A stretch of DNA of 64,000 nucleotides. Source: Streptomyces clavifer. Its GTDB lineage: Bacteria; Actinomycetota; Actinomycetes; Streptomycetales; Streptomycetaceae. The notes under the pieces are model-generated. The model was not told where the DNA came from. It worked only from the letters and a program-made list of their open reading frames with translations, and made no database searches. Shown here one piece after another: positions 1 through 7,178 of this stretch; position 1 is the first letter of the stretch, and each line of letters begins with the position of its first letter. The stretch spans positions 1 through 64,000 of the forward strand of contig BMWJ01000016.1 of the NCBI GenBank assembly GCA_014651175.1, written 5' to 3'. Position numbers and translations under genes: made by a program.

Positions 1-413
1 GCGCCTTCGACGCCCTCAAGGACAAGGAGAAGGCCGAGGAGGCGGTCATCCGCCTCGAACACGGCCGGCCCATCCGCTTCGGCGCCGACGGCCACAAGGG
101 CGTCGTCCGCGACCCCGTCACCGGAGACCTGGAAGTCGTCGCCGTCACCCCCGGGAACGAGGCGCACGTCCTCGTCCACGACGCGACGGCCACCAGCCCC
201 GCCACCGCCTTCGCCCTCTCCCGTCTCGCCGACCCCGACACCCTCCACCACACGCCCATCGGGATCTTCCGTGACGTCGAGCGGCCCGTCTACGACACCC
301 TCATGACCGAGCAGCTCGAGGCGGCCGTCGACCGTGACGGGAAGGGTGATCTGGCCACGCTGCTCCGCGGCAGGGAGACCTGGACCGTGCCCGGGACCCG
401 GGCACGGGGCTGA
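1..413 (+). CDS. korB: 2-oxoacid:ferredoxin oxidoreductase, beta subunit (3' end only)
   Basis: The reading frame is open from base 3 to a TGA at 411-413, giving the last 136 residues of a protein whose start lies left of the window. The segment (starts AFDALKDKEK, then EEAVIRLEHGRPI and GIFRDVERPVYD) matches the C-terminal part of actinobacterial KorB. With KorA, this enzyme oxidatively decarboxylates 2-oxoglutarate or a related 2-oxoacid to the acyl-CoA and reduces ferredoxin. The TPP-binding part is outside the window, so the call rests on the C-terminal signature only. A strong hairpin follows 32 bases after the stop, so korB is the last gene of its transcript. Confidence 0.85.
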   Translation, partial: AFDALKDKEKAEEAVIRLEHGRPIRFGADGHKGVVRDPVTGDLEVVAVTPGNEAHVLVHDATATSPATAFALSRLADPDTLHHTPIGIFRDVERPVYDTLMTEQLEAAVDRDGKGDLATLLRGRETWTVPGTRARG

Positions 414-445
414 TCGTCGGGCGCCCGGCCCGCCGCAGTACCGAC

Positions 446-481
446 GGCCCGCCCGGACGGGGAGGCCCGTCCGGGCGGGCC
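446..481 (+). terminator. Terminator hairpin after korB
   Basis: A perfect 16-bp inverted repeat (446-461 and 466-481) with a 4-base loop GAGG lies just after the korB stop. There is no U-tract, as is usual for terminators in high-GC actinobacteria. The rest of 414-649 holds no gene and must contain the promoter of the next gene. Confidence 0.8.
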
Positions 482-649
482 GGGCGCCCCCTCGGCGGCG
501 TACGCGCGTCCCACCCCGCCTGGAAGAGGGGTGTTTTGCCCCGTAAAGCAACTAATCATGAGGGGGATCGCGCTTCGGTGACACTGCTTGGATGCTCGAA
601 ATATCGGCGGGTTACCATATGAGCACCGCCTAGCTCGAAAGATAACCCT

Positions 650-2101
650 GTGACTGTCAATGACGACTCGTTCACCAACTGGAAGAACCGCGAAGAGATC
701 GCGGAGTCGATGATCCCCGTCATCGGGAAGCTGCACCGGGAGCGGGACGTCACCGTCCTCCTCCACAGCCGCTCCCTGGTGAACAAGTCGGTGGTCAGCA
801 TCCTCAAGACCCACCGGTTCGCCCGGCAGATAGCCGGTGAGGAGCTCTCGGTCACCGAGACGCTGCCGTTCCTGCAGGCTCTCACCGCGCTCGATCTCGG
901 CCCTTCCCAGATCGACATCGGCATGCTCGCCGCGACGTACAAGGCCGACGACCGAGGGCTCTCCGCGGAGGAGTTCACCGCGGAGGCGGTCGCCGACGCC
1001 ACGGGCGCCAACAAGATCGAGCGCCGCGAGGGACGCGACGTCGTGCTCTACGGCTTCGGCCGCATCGGCCGCCTCGTCGCGCGCCTCCTCATCGAGAAGT
1101 CCGGCTCCGGCAACGGCCTCCGGCTGCGTGCCGTCGTCGTCCGCAGAGCCGGTGACCAGGACATCGTCAAGCGTGCGTCACTGCTGCGCCGTGACTCGAT
1201 CCACGGACAGTTCCAGGGCACGATCACCGTCGACGAGGCGAACAACAAGATCATCGCCAACGGCAACGAGATCCGGGTGATCTACGCCGACGACCCGTCG
1301 GAGATCGACTACACGGCGTACGGCATCAAGAACGCCATCCTCATCGACAACACCGGCAAGTGGCGCGACCGCGAGGGTCTTTCGGAGCACCTCCGCCCCG
1401 GCATCGACAAGGTCGTTTTGACCGCGCCGGGCAAGGGTGACGTCCCCAACATCGTGCACGGGGTCAACCACGACACGATCAAGCCGGACGAGCGGATCCT
1501 GTCCTGCGCGTCCTGCACCACCAACGCGATCGTTCCGCCGCTGAAGGCGATGGCCGACGAGTACGGCGTGCTGCGCGGCCACGTGGAGACCGTCCACTCG
1601 TTCACCAACGACCAGAACCTGCTGGACAACTACCACAAGGCCGACCGCCGCGGACGGTCCGCGCCGCTCAACATGGTCGTCACGGAGACGGGCGCCGCCT
1701 CCGCGGTGGCCAAGGCGCTGCCCGACCTCAAGGCGCCGATCACCGGCAGCTCGATCCGGGTCCCCGTCCCGGACGTGTCGATCGCGATCCTCAGTCTGAG
1801 GCTCGGGCGCGAGACCAGCCGTGAAGAGGTCCTCGACCACCTCCGCAACGTTTCGCTGACCTCGCCGCTCAAGCGCCAGATCGACTTCACCACCGCTCCC
1901 GACGCGGTCTCGAGCGACTTCATCGGCTCGCGCCACGCCTCGATCATCGACGCCGGTGCCACCAAGGTCGACGGCGACAACGCGATCCTCTACGTCTGGT
2001 ACGACAACGAGTTCGGCTACTCCTGCCAGGTCATCCGCGTCGTGCAGCACGTCTCCGGGGTGGAGTACCCGACGTTCCCGGTGCCGGTCACGGCGGCCTG
2101 A
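650..2101 (+). CDS. gap: Glyceraldehyde-3-phosphate dehydrogenase, N-terminally extended type
   Basis: The 483-residue protein starts at GTG. It is about 150 residues longer than classical GAPDH (about 335). Residues 1-128 form an extension of unknown role (MTVNDDSFTNWKNREEIAES at the N-terminus). The NAD-binding motif GFGRIG follows at 135-140. The catalytic cysteine is Cys289 in SCASCTTN, with the partner His316 in ETVHSFTNDQ. The enzyme interconverts glyceraldehyde-3-phosphate and 1,3-bisphosphoglycerate using NAD(P). The extended form is a known paralogue in actinobacteria alongside the short glycolytic one, so a gluconeogenic or specialised role is possible but not shown here. It is monocistronic, between two hairpins. 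Confidence 0.93.
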   Translation: MTVNDDSFTNWKNREEIAESMIPVIGKLHRERDVTVLLHSRSLVNKSVVSILKTHRFARQIAGEELSVTETLPFLQALTALDLGPSQIDIGMLAATYKADDRGLSAEEFTAEAVADATGANKIERREGRDVVLYGFGRIGRLVARLLIEKSGSGNGLRLRAVVVRRAGDQDIVKRASLLRRDSIHGQFQGTITVDEANNKIIANGNEIRVIYADDPSEIDYTAYGIKNAILIDNTGKWRDREGLSEHLRPGIDKVVLTAPGKGDVPNIVHGVNHDTIKPDERILSCASCTTNAIVPPLKAMADEYGVLRGHVETVHSFTNDQNLLDNYHKADRRGRSAPLNMVVTETGAASAVAKALPDLKAPITGSSIRVPVPDVSIAILSLRLGRETSREEVLDHLRNVSLTSPLKRQIDFTTAPDAVSSDFIGSRHASIIDAGATKVDGDNAILYVWYDNEFGYSCQVIRVVQHVSGVEYPTFPVPVTAA

Positions 2102-2160
2102 CGCGGGACCGGACGGCAGCAGGGCGGCAGCCTGCTGCGACCTCGTCCGCCCCGTATGCC

Positions 2161-2196
2161 CGGAGGCCGTACCGGATGTTCCCGGTACGGCCTCCG
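2161..2196. terminator. Bidirectional terminator between gap and the DUF2510 gene
   Basis: A perfect 15-bp inverted repeat (2161-2175 and 2182-2196) with loop ATGTTC sits between two convergent stop codons and can end both transcripts. Confidence 0.8.
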
Positions 2197-2215
2197 AGGC
2201 GTCTGCGGCCCGTCG

Positions 2216-3085
2216 TCAGGCGGTCCGGCCGGAGCCGGTTCCCTCCGCCGCCTTGATGCCCTTGGTGATGCTGTCCAGGACGGAGAGCTTCGGTGCCTCA
2301 CTGTTGATGTCGAAGCCGGAGCGCACGACCACGAGCATCTCCTCGACGTTCGGCGAGGGGAAGGCGAGCGACTCGACGTACCCGTCGTCGCCGTCCTTCG
2401 TCACCACCTTCCAGCGCACCAGATAGCCATTCTGGCCGGCCACGGTGACCGCCTCGGACCTGAGCTGCTTGTGGGAGGTGATGCCGCCGTAGATCTTCTC
2501 GCCGTACGACTCCTCGGCGTTGGCCTCGATGTCCGCCTCCGCCGCGGCCTTCGCCGTGGTCGCCGTGACCTTCAGCGCCTGCGCCGGGGCGGAGAACACC
2601 CCGCCGCGCACGCACTTCTGGGTCTCGTCACCGGGGCAGCTGTGCTCGCCCGTGGTCACCCCGGCGCCCACCGGCCCGGACTGGCCGGTCCAGCCGTCGG
2701 GCACCGGGATGCTGATGCCACTGGCCAGGTCGGTGGCGTACCCCTCCTCGGTCTGCGGCGACCCCTGGCCGGGGCCCTGGCCCCCCTCGCCGTCCCGTCC
2801 GCCACCGTCCGGTGCGCCGGGGGCTTCTGAAGGGGCGTTGGCCGACGTGTCGTTCGTGCCGGAGCCGTCCTCCCCCAGCAGGTACGCGCCGCCGCCCACG
2901 GCCGCGAGGAGTACGACACCGGCGGCTATGCCGGCGCCTATGCGTATCCGGCGGCGGCGGACGGTCGCGGGCGGTACGCGGAGCTGGTCGGTCCACCGGC
3001 TCCCGTCCCACCAGCGTTCCTGTACGGGGCCGATTCCTGAATACCCGGGGTCTGCATGCCATCCGGGCGGGCTCGTCTGGGTCAC
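2216..3085 (-). CDS. DUF2510 domain membrane protein with extracytoplasmic domain
   Basis: The 289-residue protein starts at GTG. Residues about 7-40 are a DUF2510 module (PPGWHADPG ... ERWWDGSRWTD), a short Trp-rich segment common at the cytoplasmic N-terminus of actinobacterial membrane proteins. A basic stretch (RRRRIRIG) precedes one transmembrane helix (about 52-70). A long low-complexity linker rich in Gly, Ser, Glu and Asp follows, and then a folded domain of about 150 residues outside the membrane. No catalytic motif is visible and the function is unknown. The gene is alone on its strand and converges on gap. Confidence 0.75.
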   Translation of the reverse strand: MTQTSPPGWHADPGYSGIGPVQERWWDGSRWTDQLRVPPATVRRRRIRIGAGIAAGVVLLAAVGGGAYLLGEDGSGTNDTSANAPSEAPGAPDGGGRDGEGGQGPGQGSPQTEEGYATDLASGISIPVPDGWTGQSGPVGAGVTTGEHSCPGDETQKCVRGGVFSAPAQALKVTATTAKAAAEADIEANAEESYGEKIYGGITSHKQLRSEAVTVAGQNGYLVRWKVVTKDGDDGYVESLAFPSPNVEEMLVVVRSGFDINSEAPKLSVLDSITKGIKAAEGTGSGRTA

Positions 3086-3184
3086 GAGAGAACCGTAGGC
3101 GCACTGAGTGAGAATCGTATGAAACGCACAGCGTGGCCGTAGTCACGTCCCAGGATCGTCGTGGCACCCTGGGCCCCTTTCGGC

Positions 3185-3216
3185 CGCCGTCGTACCCCGG
3201 ACGGGGCACGACGGCG
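3185..3216 (-). terminator. Terminator of the two-component operon
   Basis: An inverted repeat of 15 bp (3185-3199 and 3202-3216) with one mismatch lies 3 bases beyond the response-regulator stop. Confidence 0.7.
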
Positions 3217-3219
3217 CGC

Positions 3220-3912
3220 CTATGGTTCGATCAGACCGGCCCGGATCGCGTAGCGGGTGAGTTCCAGGCGGTCGCGGAGTCCCAGCTTCTGCAGCAGATT
3301 GGCCCGGTGCCGCTCCACGGTCTTGACGCTGATCACGAGGAGATCGGCGATCTCCTTCGACGAGTGGCCCTCGGCGACCAGCTTCAGGATCTCCTCCTCG
3401 CGGTCGGTGATCGCCCGGGCCGGGACGTCGCCGCCCTCCCTCACGCGGTCGAGGTAGTTCCGGATGAGCGCCGTGACCGCGCCCGGATAGAGGAACGGCT
3501 CGTCCCGCATCGCGGCCCGGCAGGCCTCCACCAGGTCCCGGTCGGCGACGGACTTCAGCACGTACCCCGAGGCGCCGGACTTGAGCGCCTCGAAGAAGTA
3601 CTGCTCGTTGTCGTACATGGTCAGCATGAGGATGCGCAGTTCCGGCATCACCTTGGACAGCTCGCGGGCCGCCTGAAGCCCCGTCAGCCGCGGCATGGCG
3701 ATGTCGAGGATCGCCAGGTCCGGTTGCTCCGAGCGGGCCAGTTCGATGGCCTCGGCCCCGTCACCCGCCTCGGCGACGACCAGGAGATCCGGCTCACCGT
3801 CGAGGATGAGCCGTACGCCCCTGCGGACCAGCGCGTGGTCGTCGGCGAGCAGGATCCGGGTCCTGGCGGGCCGGGAACCGGTGGTGGAGGATGTGGCCGG
3901 GGATGTGGGCAT
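3220..3912 (-). CDS. LuxR/NarL-family response regulator
   Basis: The protein has 230 residues with the start placed at ATG 3912. That start has GGAAG about 8 bases upstream and lies one base after the kinase stop, so translation is probably coupled. In-frame starts further upstream would overlap the kinase and have no ribosome site. The receiver domain follows a Ser/Thr-rich leader and begins RILLADDHALVR. The phospho-acceptor is Asp70 (LAILDIAMP), and a Thr (LMLTMYDN) and a Lys (YVLKSVAD) complete the receiver active site. A C-terminal LuxR HTH begins TDREEEILKLVAEG and contains VKTVERHRANLLQKLGL. Its target genes cannot be read from the window. Confidence 0.9.
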   Translation of the reverse strand: MPTSPATSSTTGSRPARTRILLADDHALVRRGVRLILDGEPDLLVVAEAGDGAEAIELARSEQPDLAILDIAMPRLTGLQAARELSKVMPELRILMLTMYDNEQYFFEALKSGASGYVLKSVADRDLVEACRAAMRDEPFLYPGAVTALIRNYLDRVREGGDVPARAITDREEEILKLVAEGHSSKEIADLLVISVKTVERHRANLLQKLGLRDRLELTRYAIRAGLIEP

Positions 3913-3913
3913 C

Positions 3914-4897
3914 TCAGGTGCTTCCGTTTCGTACAGGCACGACGAGGCGTACATCGGTGCCACCCGACGGGTCGTCACCGAGGCTCAGTTCGGCGCCGAT
4001 CAACAGGGCTCGTTCGCGCATCCCGCGCAGGCCCGCTCCTTCGGGGGCGCCCCCGAGGCCGCGGCCGTTGTCGCGGATGCGCAGCTCCACCCCGCCCGGG
4101 CGGCGGCGCAGGGAGAGTTCGAGCAGGGTGGCCCCGGAGTGCCGGACCGTGTTGGTGAGGCACTCCTGGGCGATGCGGTAGACGACCAGCTCGGCCTCGT
4201 GGCCCAGTTCGGGCAGGTCCTTCTCCATCTGCCGTCTGATGACGAGGCCCTCCGGGGGCGGCGTCTCGGTGATCAGGGCCGTGAGCGCACTGACGAGGCC
4301 CAGCTCGTCCAGCACCCCCGGGCGCAGCCGGCGGGCGATCCGGCGGATCTCGTCCAGGCTGCCCCGGGTGATCTCCTGGACATGGATCAGCTCCTCGCGC
4401 AGCGGCTCCGGAGCGTGGCCCGCGACCCTCTTCAGTTCGAGCAGGACCGCCGTGAGGGTCTGGCCCACCTCGTCGTGCAGTTCCTGCGCGACCCGGCGGC
4501 GTTCGCCCTCCTGGGCGGAGAGCGCGCGGGCGCTGCTGGTCGCGCGCTCCGCCTCCAGACGGTCGAGCATGCTGTTGAACGTCTCGATCAGATCCGCGAT
4601 CTCGCCCTCCCCGGCGACCTCGGGACGCGGACGGGGGCTCAGCAGGTCGATGGTCGTCATCGCCCGGGTGACCCGCTGAAGCGGAGCCAGGCCCAGCCTG
4701 AGGAGCAGGGCGTTCGCGCCCAGCATCGAGGCCATGCCGCCGGCCAGGATCAGCGCCTCGGTCAGCACCACCGGCGCGGAGACGGTGATCGGGCCGAGGA
4801 GCAGCAGGGCGCCGGCCGCCACCAGCACCGCGGCGTTGAGCAGGAAGATGCGCCAGAACAGTGACAAGACCGCATGACCTCCTTCGGGTGGTTGCAT
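3914..4897 (-). CDS. Sensor histidine kinase, HisKA_3 (NarL-partner) type
   Basis: Two transmembrane segments lie at the N-terminus (FWRIFLLNAAVLVAAGALLL and a second around VVLTEALILAGGMASMLGAN) with almost no external loop. A HAMP-like linker (APLQRVTRAMTTIDLL) follows. The HisKA_3 box contains the phospho-accepting His141 in AQELHDEVGQT. The HATPase_c domain shows an N-box (ECLTNTVRHS) and a G-box (DNGRGLGG, GLRGMRERA). It should phosphorylate the regulator encoded one base downstream. The lack of an external sensor domain suggests a membrane-embedded signal. The start is uncertain: ATG 4897 is used, but TTG 4867 has a much better GGAGG and would begin directly at the first helix. Confidence 0.88.
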   Translation of the reverse strand: MQPPEGGHAVLSLFWRIFLLNAAVLVAAGALLLLGPITVSAPVVLTEALILAGGMASMLGANALLLRLGLAPLQRVTRAMTTIDLLSPRPRPEVAGEGEIADLIETFNSMLDRLEAERATSSARALSAQEGERRRVAQELHDEVGQTLTAVLLELKRVAGHAPEPLREELIHVQEITRGSLDEIRRIARRLRPGVLDELGLVSALTALITETPPPEGLVIRRQMEKDLPELGHEAELVVYRIAQECLTNTVRHSGATLLELSLRRRPGGVELRIRDNGRGLGGAPEGAGLRGMRERALLIGAELSLGDDPSGGTDVRLVVPVRNGST

Positions 4898-5085
4898 CAG
4901 CGGTTGACTGCCCCCACTATGGCCGGTGCCGAAGGGCTCCGGCCGGTGCGGGGCACGGTCGGCAGGGGTGTCTGCATGGTGGGCACCCCCGAAGATGGGT
5001 GTCAGCACCTATGGTCCGCGGCCCCCTCCCCGGACGACGATGGAGCCAGGTGCTCAACGGGTTTCCGCACCGGGAGGGAGTCACC

Positions 5086-5412
5086 ATGGCCTACTACGAC
5101 GAGCGACTGCGCGGCCTTGAGGACCGGAGCCGCAGCGACGAACCCTACGCCGTCGACAGCCCACGTGCCGCCGACGTCTCCGCTGCCGCCGACGCTCTCG
5201 GCCGCGGCGCGCCCCGCGCTCCGCGCACCTACCGGCGCGGCCTCGCCTGGGTGTGGCTCGCCGCGGGGCTCGCTGCCCTGGGCGTCGGCATCGGCATCGG
5301 GCACGGGGTCCTCATCGCCGCCGGACTCGTGGTGGCCGGAGTGGCGGGACAGCTCTTCGATCCGCGGCGCAGGGAACGCGCACCGCGCGACCGGGTGCCG
5401 CACCCCCGCTGA
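5086..5412 (+). CDS. Small two-helix membrane protein
   Basis: The protein has 108 residues. The ATG is preceded by GGGAGGGA, which decides it against the longer frame beginning near 4861. The first 50 residues are hydrophilic and charged (MAYYDERLRGLEDRSRSDEP at the start). Two adjacent hydrophobic helices follow (WVWLAAGLAALGVGIGIG and VLIAAGLVVAGVAGQLF), then a basic Arg/Pro-rich tail. No characterised family was recognised. It is transcribed away from the histidine kinase and ends at a strong hairpin. Confidence 0.6.
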   Translation: MAYYDERLRGLEDRSRSDEPYAVDSPRAADVSAAADALGRGAPRAPRTYRRGLAWVWLAAGLAALGVGIGIGHGVLIAAGLVVAGVAGQLFDPRRRERAPRDRVPHPR

Positions 5413-5426
5413 CCCCAGCAGCTGCC

Positions 5427-5471
5427 CAGGGGCCGCCGGACCCACCGTGACGGTGGGTCCGGCGGCCCCTG
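5427..5471 (+). terminator. Terminator after the small membrane protein
   Basis: A perfect 21-bp inverted repeat (5427-5447 and 5451-5471) has a 3-base loop. It insulates the next promoter, which begins within 10 bases. Confidence 0.8.
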
Positions 5472-5477
5472 TCGCAT

Positions 5478-5488
5478 TGGTCCGACCA
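5478..5488. promoter_or_regulatory. Operator TGGTCCGACCA before the lut regulator gene
   Basis: The 11-base sequence TGGTC-C-GACCA is a perfect inverted repeat around a single central base, 57 bases before the regulator start. TGGTC-N-GACCA is the known half-site arrangement of FadR/LldR-type GntR proteins. The same element occurs before lutA, which points to autoregulation. Confidence 0.7.
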
Positions 5489-5544
5489 CACACTCTGTGT
5501 GACATAGTCGGATCATGCGTACCGTCCGGAGCAGGGAGTAGCGG

Positions 5545-6267
5545 ATGCCCGTCGAGTGGCAACCCGTACGGCAGTCCCGCACGCACGAACTCGTGCTCCA
5601 GAGCATCGAGGAGCGTGTGTTCGCCGGAGAGCTCAAGGCCGGTGACCGGCTGCCCCCCGAGCGGGAGCTCGCGCCCGTGCTCGGAGTCAGCCGTTCGGCG
5701 CTGCGCGAGGCCCTCCGGGTGCTGGAGACCATCGGCGTCCTGGTCGCCCAGCCCGGCCGGGGCCCCGACTCCGGGGCGCGGATCGTGCGCAACCCGGACG
5801 ACGCCCTGGGGCGGCTGCTGCGGCTGCACTTCGCGCTCGGCAGCTACAGCCTGCACGACGTGCTGGAGGCGCGGGTCGTGCTCGAGCGGTCGAGCTGCGA
5901 GGCCGCCGCGCGGCACGCCCCGGCCGAAGACCTCGACGAGGCCGAGGAACTGCTCCGGCGGATGGGGGAGCCCGACGTCGGTGTGGCCGAGTTCAACGAC
6001 CTCGACACCCGCTTCCACGTACTCCTGGCCGGAAGTTCGGGCAACGCCCTCACCTCCACCCTCACGTCCGCGGTGCGCGAGTCCGTGCGCCCGCTGATCC
6101 TGCGGGCGCTGGAGGAGACCGAGGACTGGCCGGCCACCGCGGGTGCGCTCAACGCGCAGCACACCCGGCTGCTGCGGCTGGTGCGCGCGGGTCGGGGCGA
6201 AGAGGCGGCGGACCTGGTGGAGGAGCACATCAGGGGCCTCCATGGAACGCTGGTCGACGAGACGTGA
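5545..6267 (+). CDS. FadR/LldR-type GntR transcriptional regulator of lutABC
   Basis: The 240-residue protein has an ATG preceded by AGGGAG. The N-terminal winged helix (residues about 12-75: LKAGDRLPPERELAPVLGVS, then ALREALRVLE) is a GntR DNA-binding domain. The all-helical C-terminus is the FCD domain, with metal/effector-site residues of the type DxxxxH (NDLDTRFHVLLAGSS, then QHTRLL). In characterised homologues, L-lactate binding releases the repressor from lactate-utilisation promoters. The gene lies directly before lutABC on the same strand, and TGGTC-N-GACCA sites lie before both its own gene and lutA. A terminator separates the two, so they are separate transcripts under one regulator. 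Confidence 0.88.
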   Translation: MPVEWQPVRQSRTHELVLQSIEERVFAGELKAGDRLPPERELAPVLGVSRSALREALRVLETIGVLVAQPGRGPDSGARIVRNPDDALGRLLRLHFALGSYSLHDVLEARVVLERSSCEAAARHAPAEDLDEAEELLRRMGEPDVGVAEFNDLDTRFHVLLAGSSGNALTSTLTSAVRESVRPLILRALEETEDWPATAGALNAQHTRLLRLVRAGRGEEAADLVEEHIRGLHGTLVDET

Positions 6268-6293
6268 CCCGTGGGGGGCGTGCCCCCGCGGGA

Positions 6294-6327
6294 GGGAGTG
6301 GGGACGGTGCGCACCGTCCCCACTCCC
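6294..6327 (+). terminator. Terminator between the regulator and lutABC
   Basis: A perfect 17-bp inverted repeat (6294-6310 and 6311-6327) is followed by TTTCT. It ends the regulator transcript before the lutA operator. Confidence 0.8.
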
Positions 6328-6378
6328 TTTCTCGTTCCCGGGCGCGTCCATGGTTCCGCATACGGACCGAGGCTAGTA

Positions 6379-6389
6379 TGGTCGGACCA
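6379..6389. promoter_or_regulatory. Operator TGGTCGGACCA before lutA
   Basis: This element has the same TGGTC-N-GACCA arrangement as at 5478-5488, here within the 15-base near-palindrome TATGGTCGGACCATA. It lies 22 bases before the lutA start, a position where a bound repressor would block transcription. Confidence 0.72.
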
Positions 6390-6410
6390 TAAAACGACCG
6401 AGGAGGCCTC

Positions 6411-7178
6411 ATGCGCATCGGACTCTTCGCCACCTGTCTGGGAGACACGCTCTTCCCCGAGGCGGTGAAATCCACCGCGGTGCTGCTCGCCCGCCTGGGC
6501 CACGACGTGGTGTTCCCGCCGGGCCAGACATGCTGCGGGCAGATGCACGTCAACACCGGCTACCAGCGTGAGCCCGTCCCGCTGGTGCGCAACTTCGCCG
6601 AGCAGTTCGGGGACTCCTCGATCGACGCGGTCGTCATGCCGTCCGGATCCTGCGCCGGCTCGGTCCGGCACCAGCACGAGATCGTCGCCGAGCGGTACGG
6701 GGACGCCTCGCTCCGCGCGGGTGTGGCCACCGTCAAGGCCAAGACGTACGAGCTGTCCGAGCTCCTCGTCGACGTCCTCGGCGTCACCGGGGTCGGCGCG
6801 TACTTCCCGCACCGCGTCACCTACCACCCCACCTGTCACTCGCTGCGCATGCTCAGGGTCGGTGACAAGCCGCTGCGGCTCCTGCGCGCCGTGGAGGCGA
6901 TCGATCTCGTCGAACTCCCGCAGGCCGACGCCTGCTGCGGCTTCGGCGGCACCTTCGCCGTCAAGAACGCAGGGACCTCCACCGCGATGCTGCAGGACAA
7001 GATGCGCAACATCGGCACGACGCGGGCCGCGGTCTGCACCGCCGGGGACTCCTCCTGCCTCATGCACATCGGGGGCGGGCTCTCCCGCATCAGGTCGGGT
7101 ACGCGCACCCTGCACCTGGCCCAGATCCTCGGGTCCACCCGCACCACGCCGCACGCCCTGACGGAGGCGGTTCGATGA
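6411..7178 (+). CDS. lutA: L-lactate utilisation protein LutA (CCG-domain Fe-S subunit)
   Basis: The 255-residue protein starts at ATG after GGAGG. It contains two Cys-rich CCG modules: PGQTCCGQM near residue 40, and HPTCHSLRML with ADACCGFGGTF around residues 145-185. These are the signature of LutA/LldE and the heterodisulfide-reductase-like family and bind Fe-S centres. LutA works with LutB and LutC to oxidise L-lactate to pyruvate at the membrane, allowing growth on lactate. It is the first gene of a three-gene operon, overlapping lutB by 4 bases (ATGA). Confidence 0.93.
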   Translation: MRIGLFATCLGDTLFPEAVKSTAVLLARLGHDVVFPPGQTCCGQMHVNTGYQREPVPLVRNFAEQFGDSSIDAVVMPSGSCAGSVRHQHEIVAERYGDASLRAGVATVKAKTYELSELLVDVLGVTGVGAYFPHRVTYHPTCHSLRMLRVGDKPLRLLRAVEAIDLVELPQADACCGFGGTFAVKNAGTSTAMLQDKMRNIGTTRAAVCTAGDSSCLMHIGGGLSRIRSGTRTLHLAQILGSTRTTPHALTEAVR

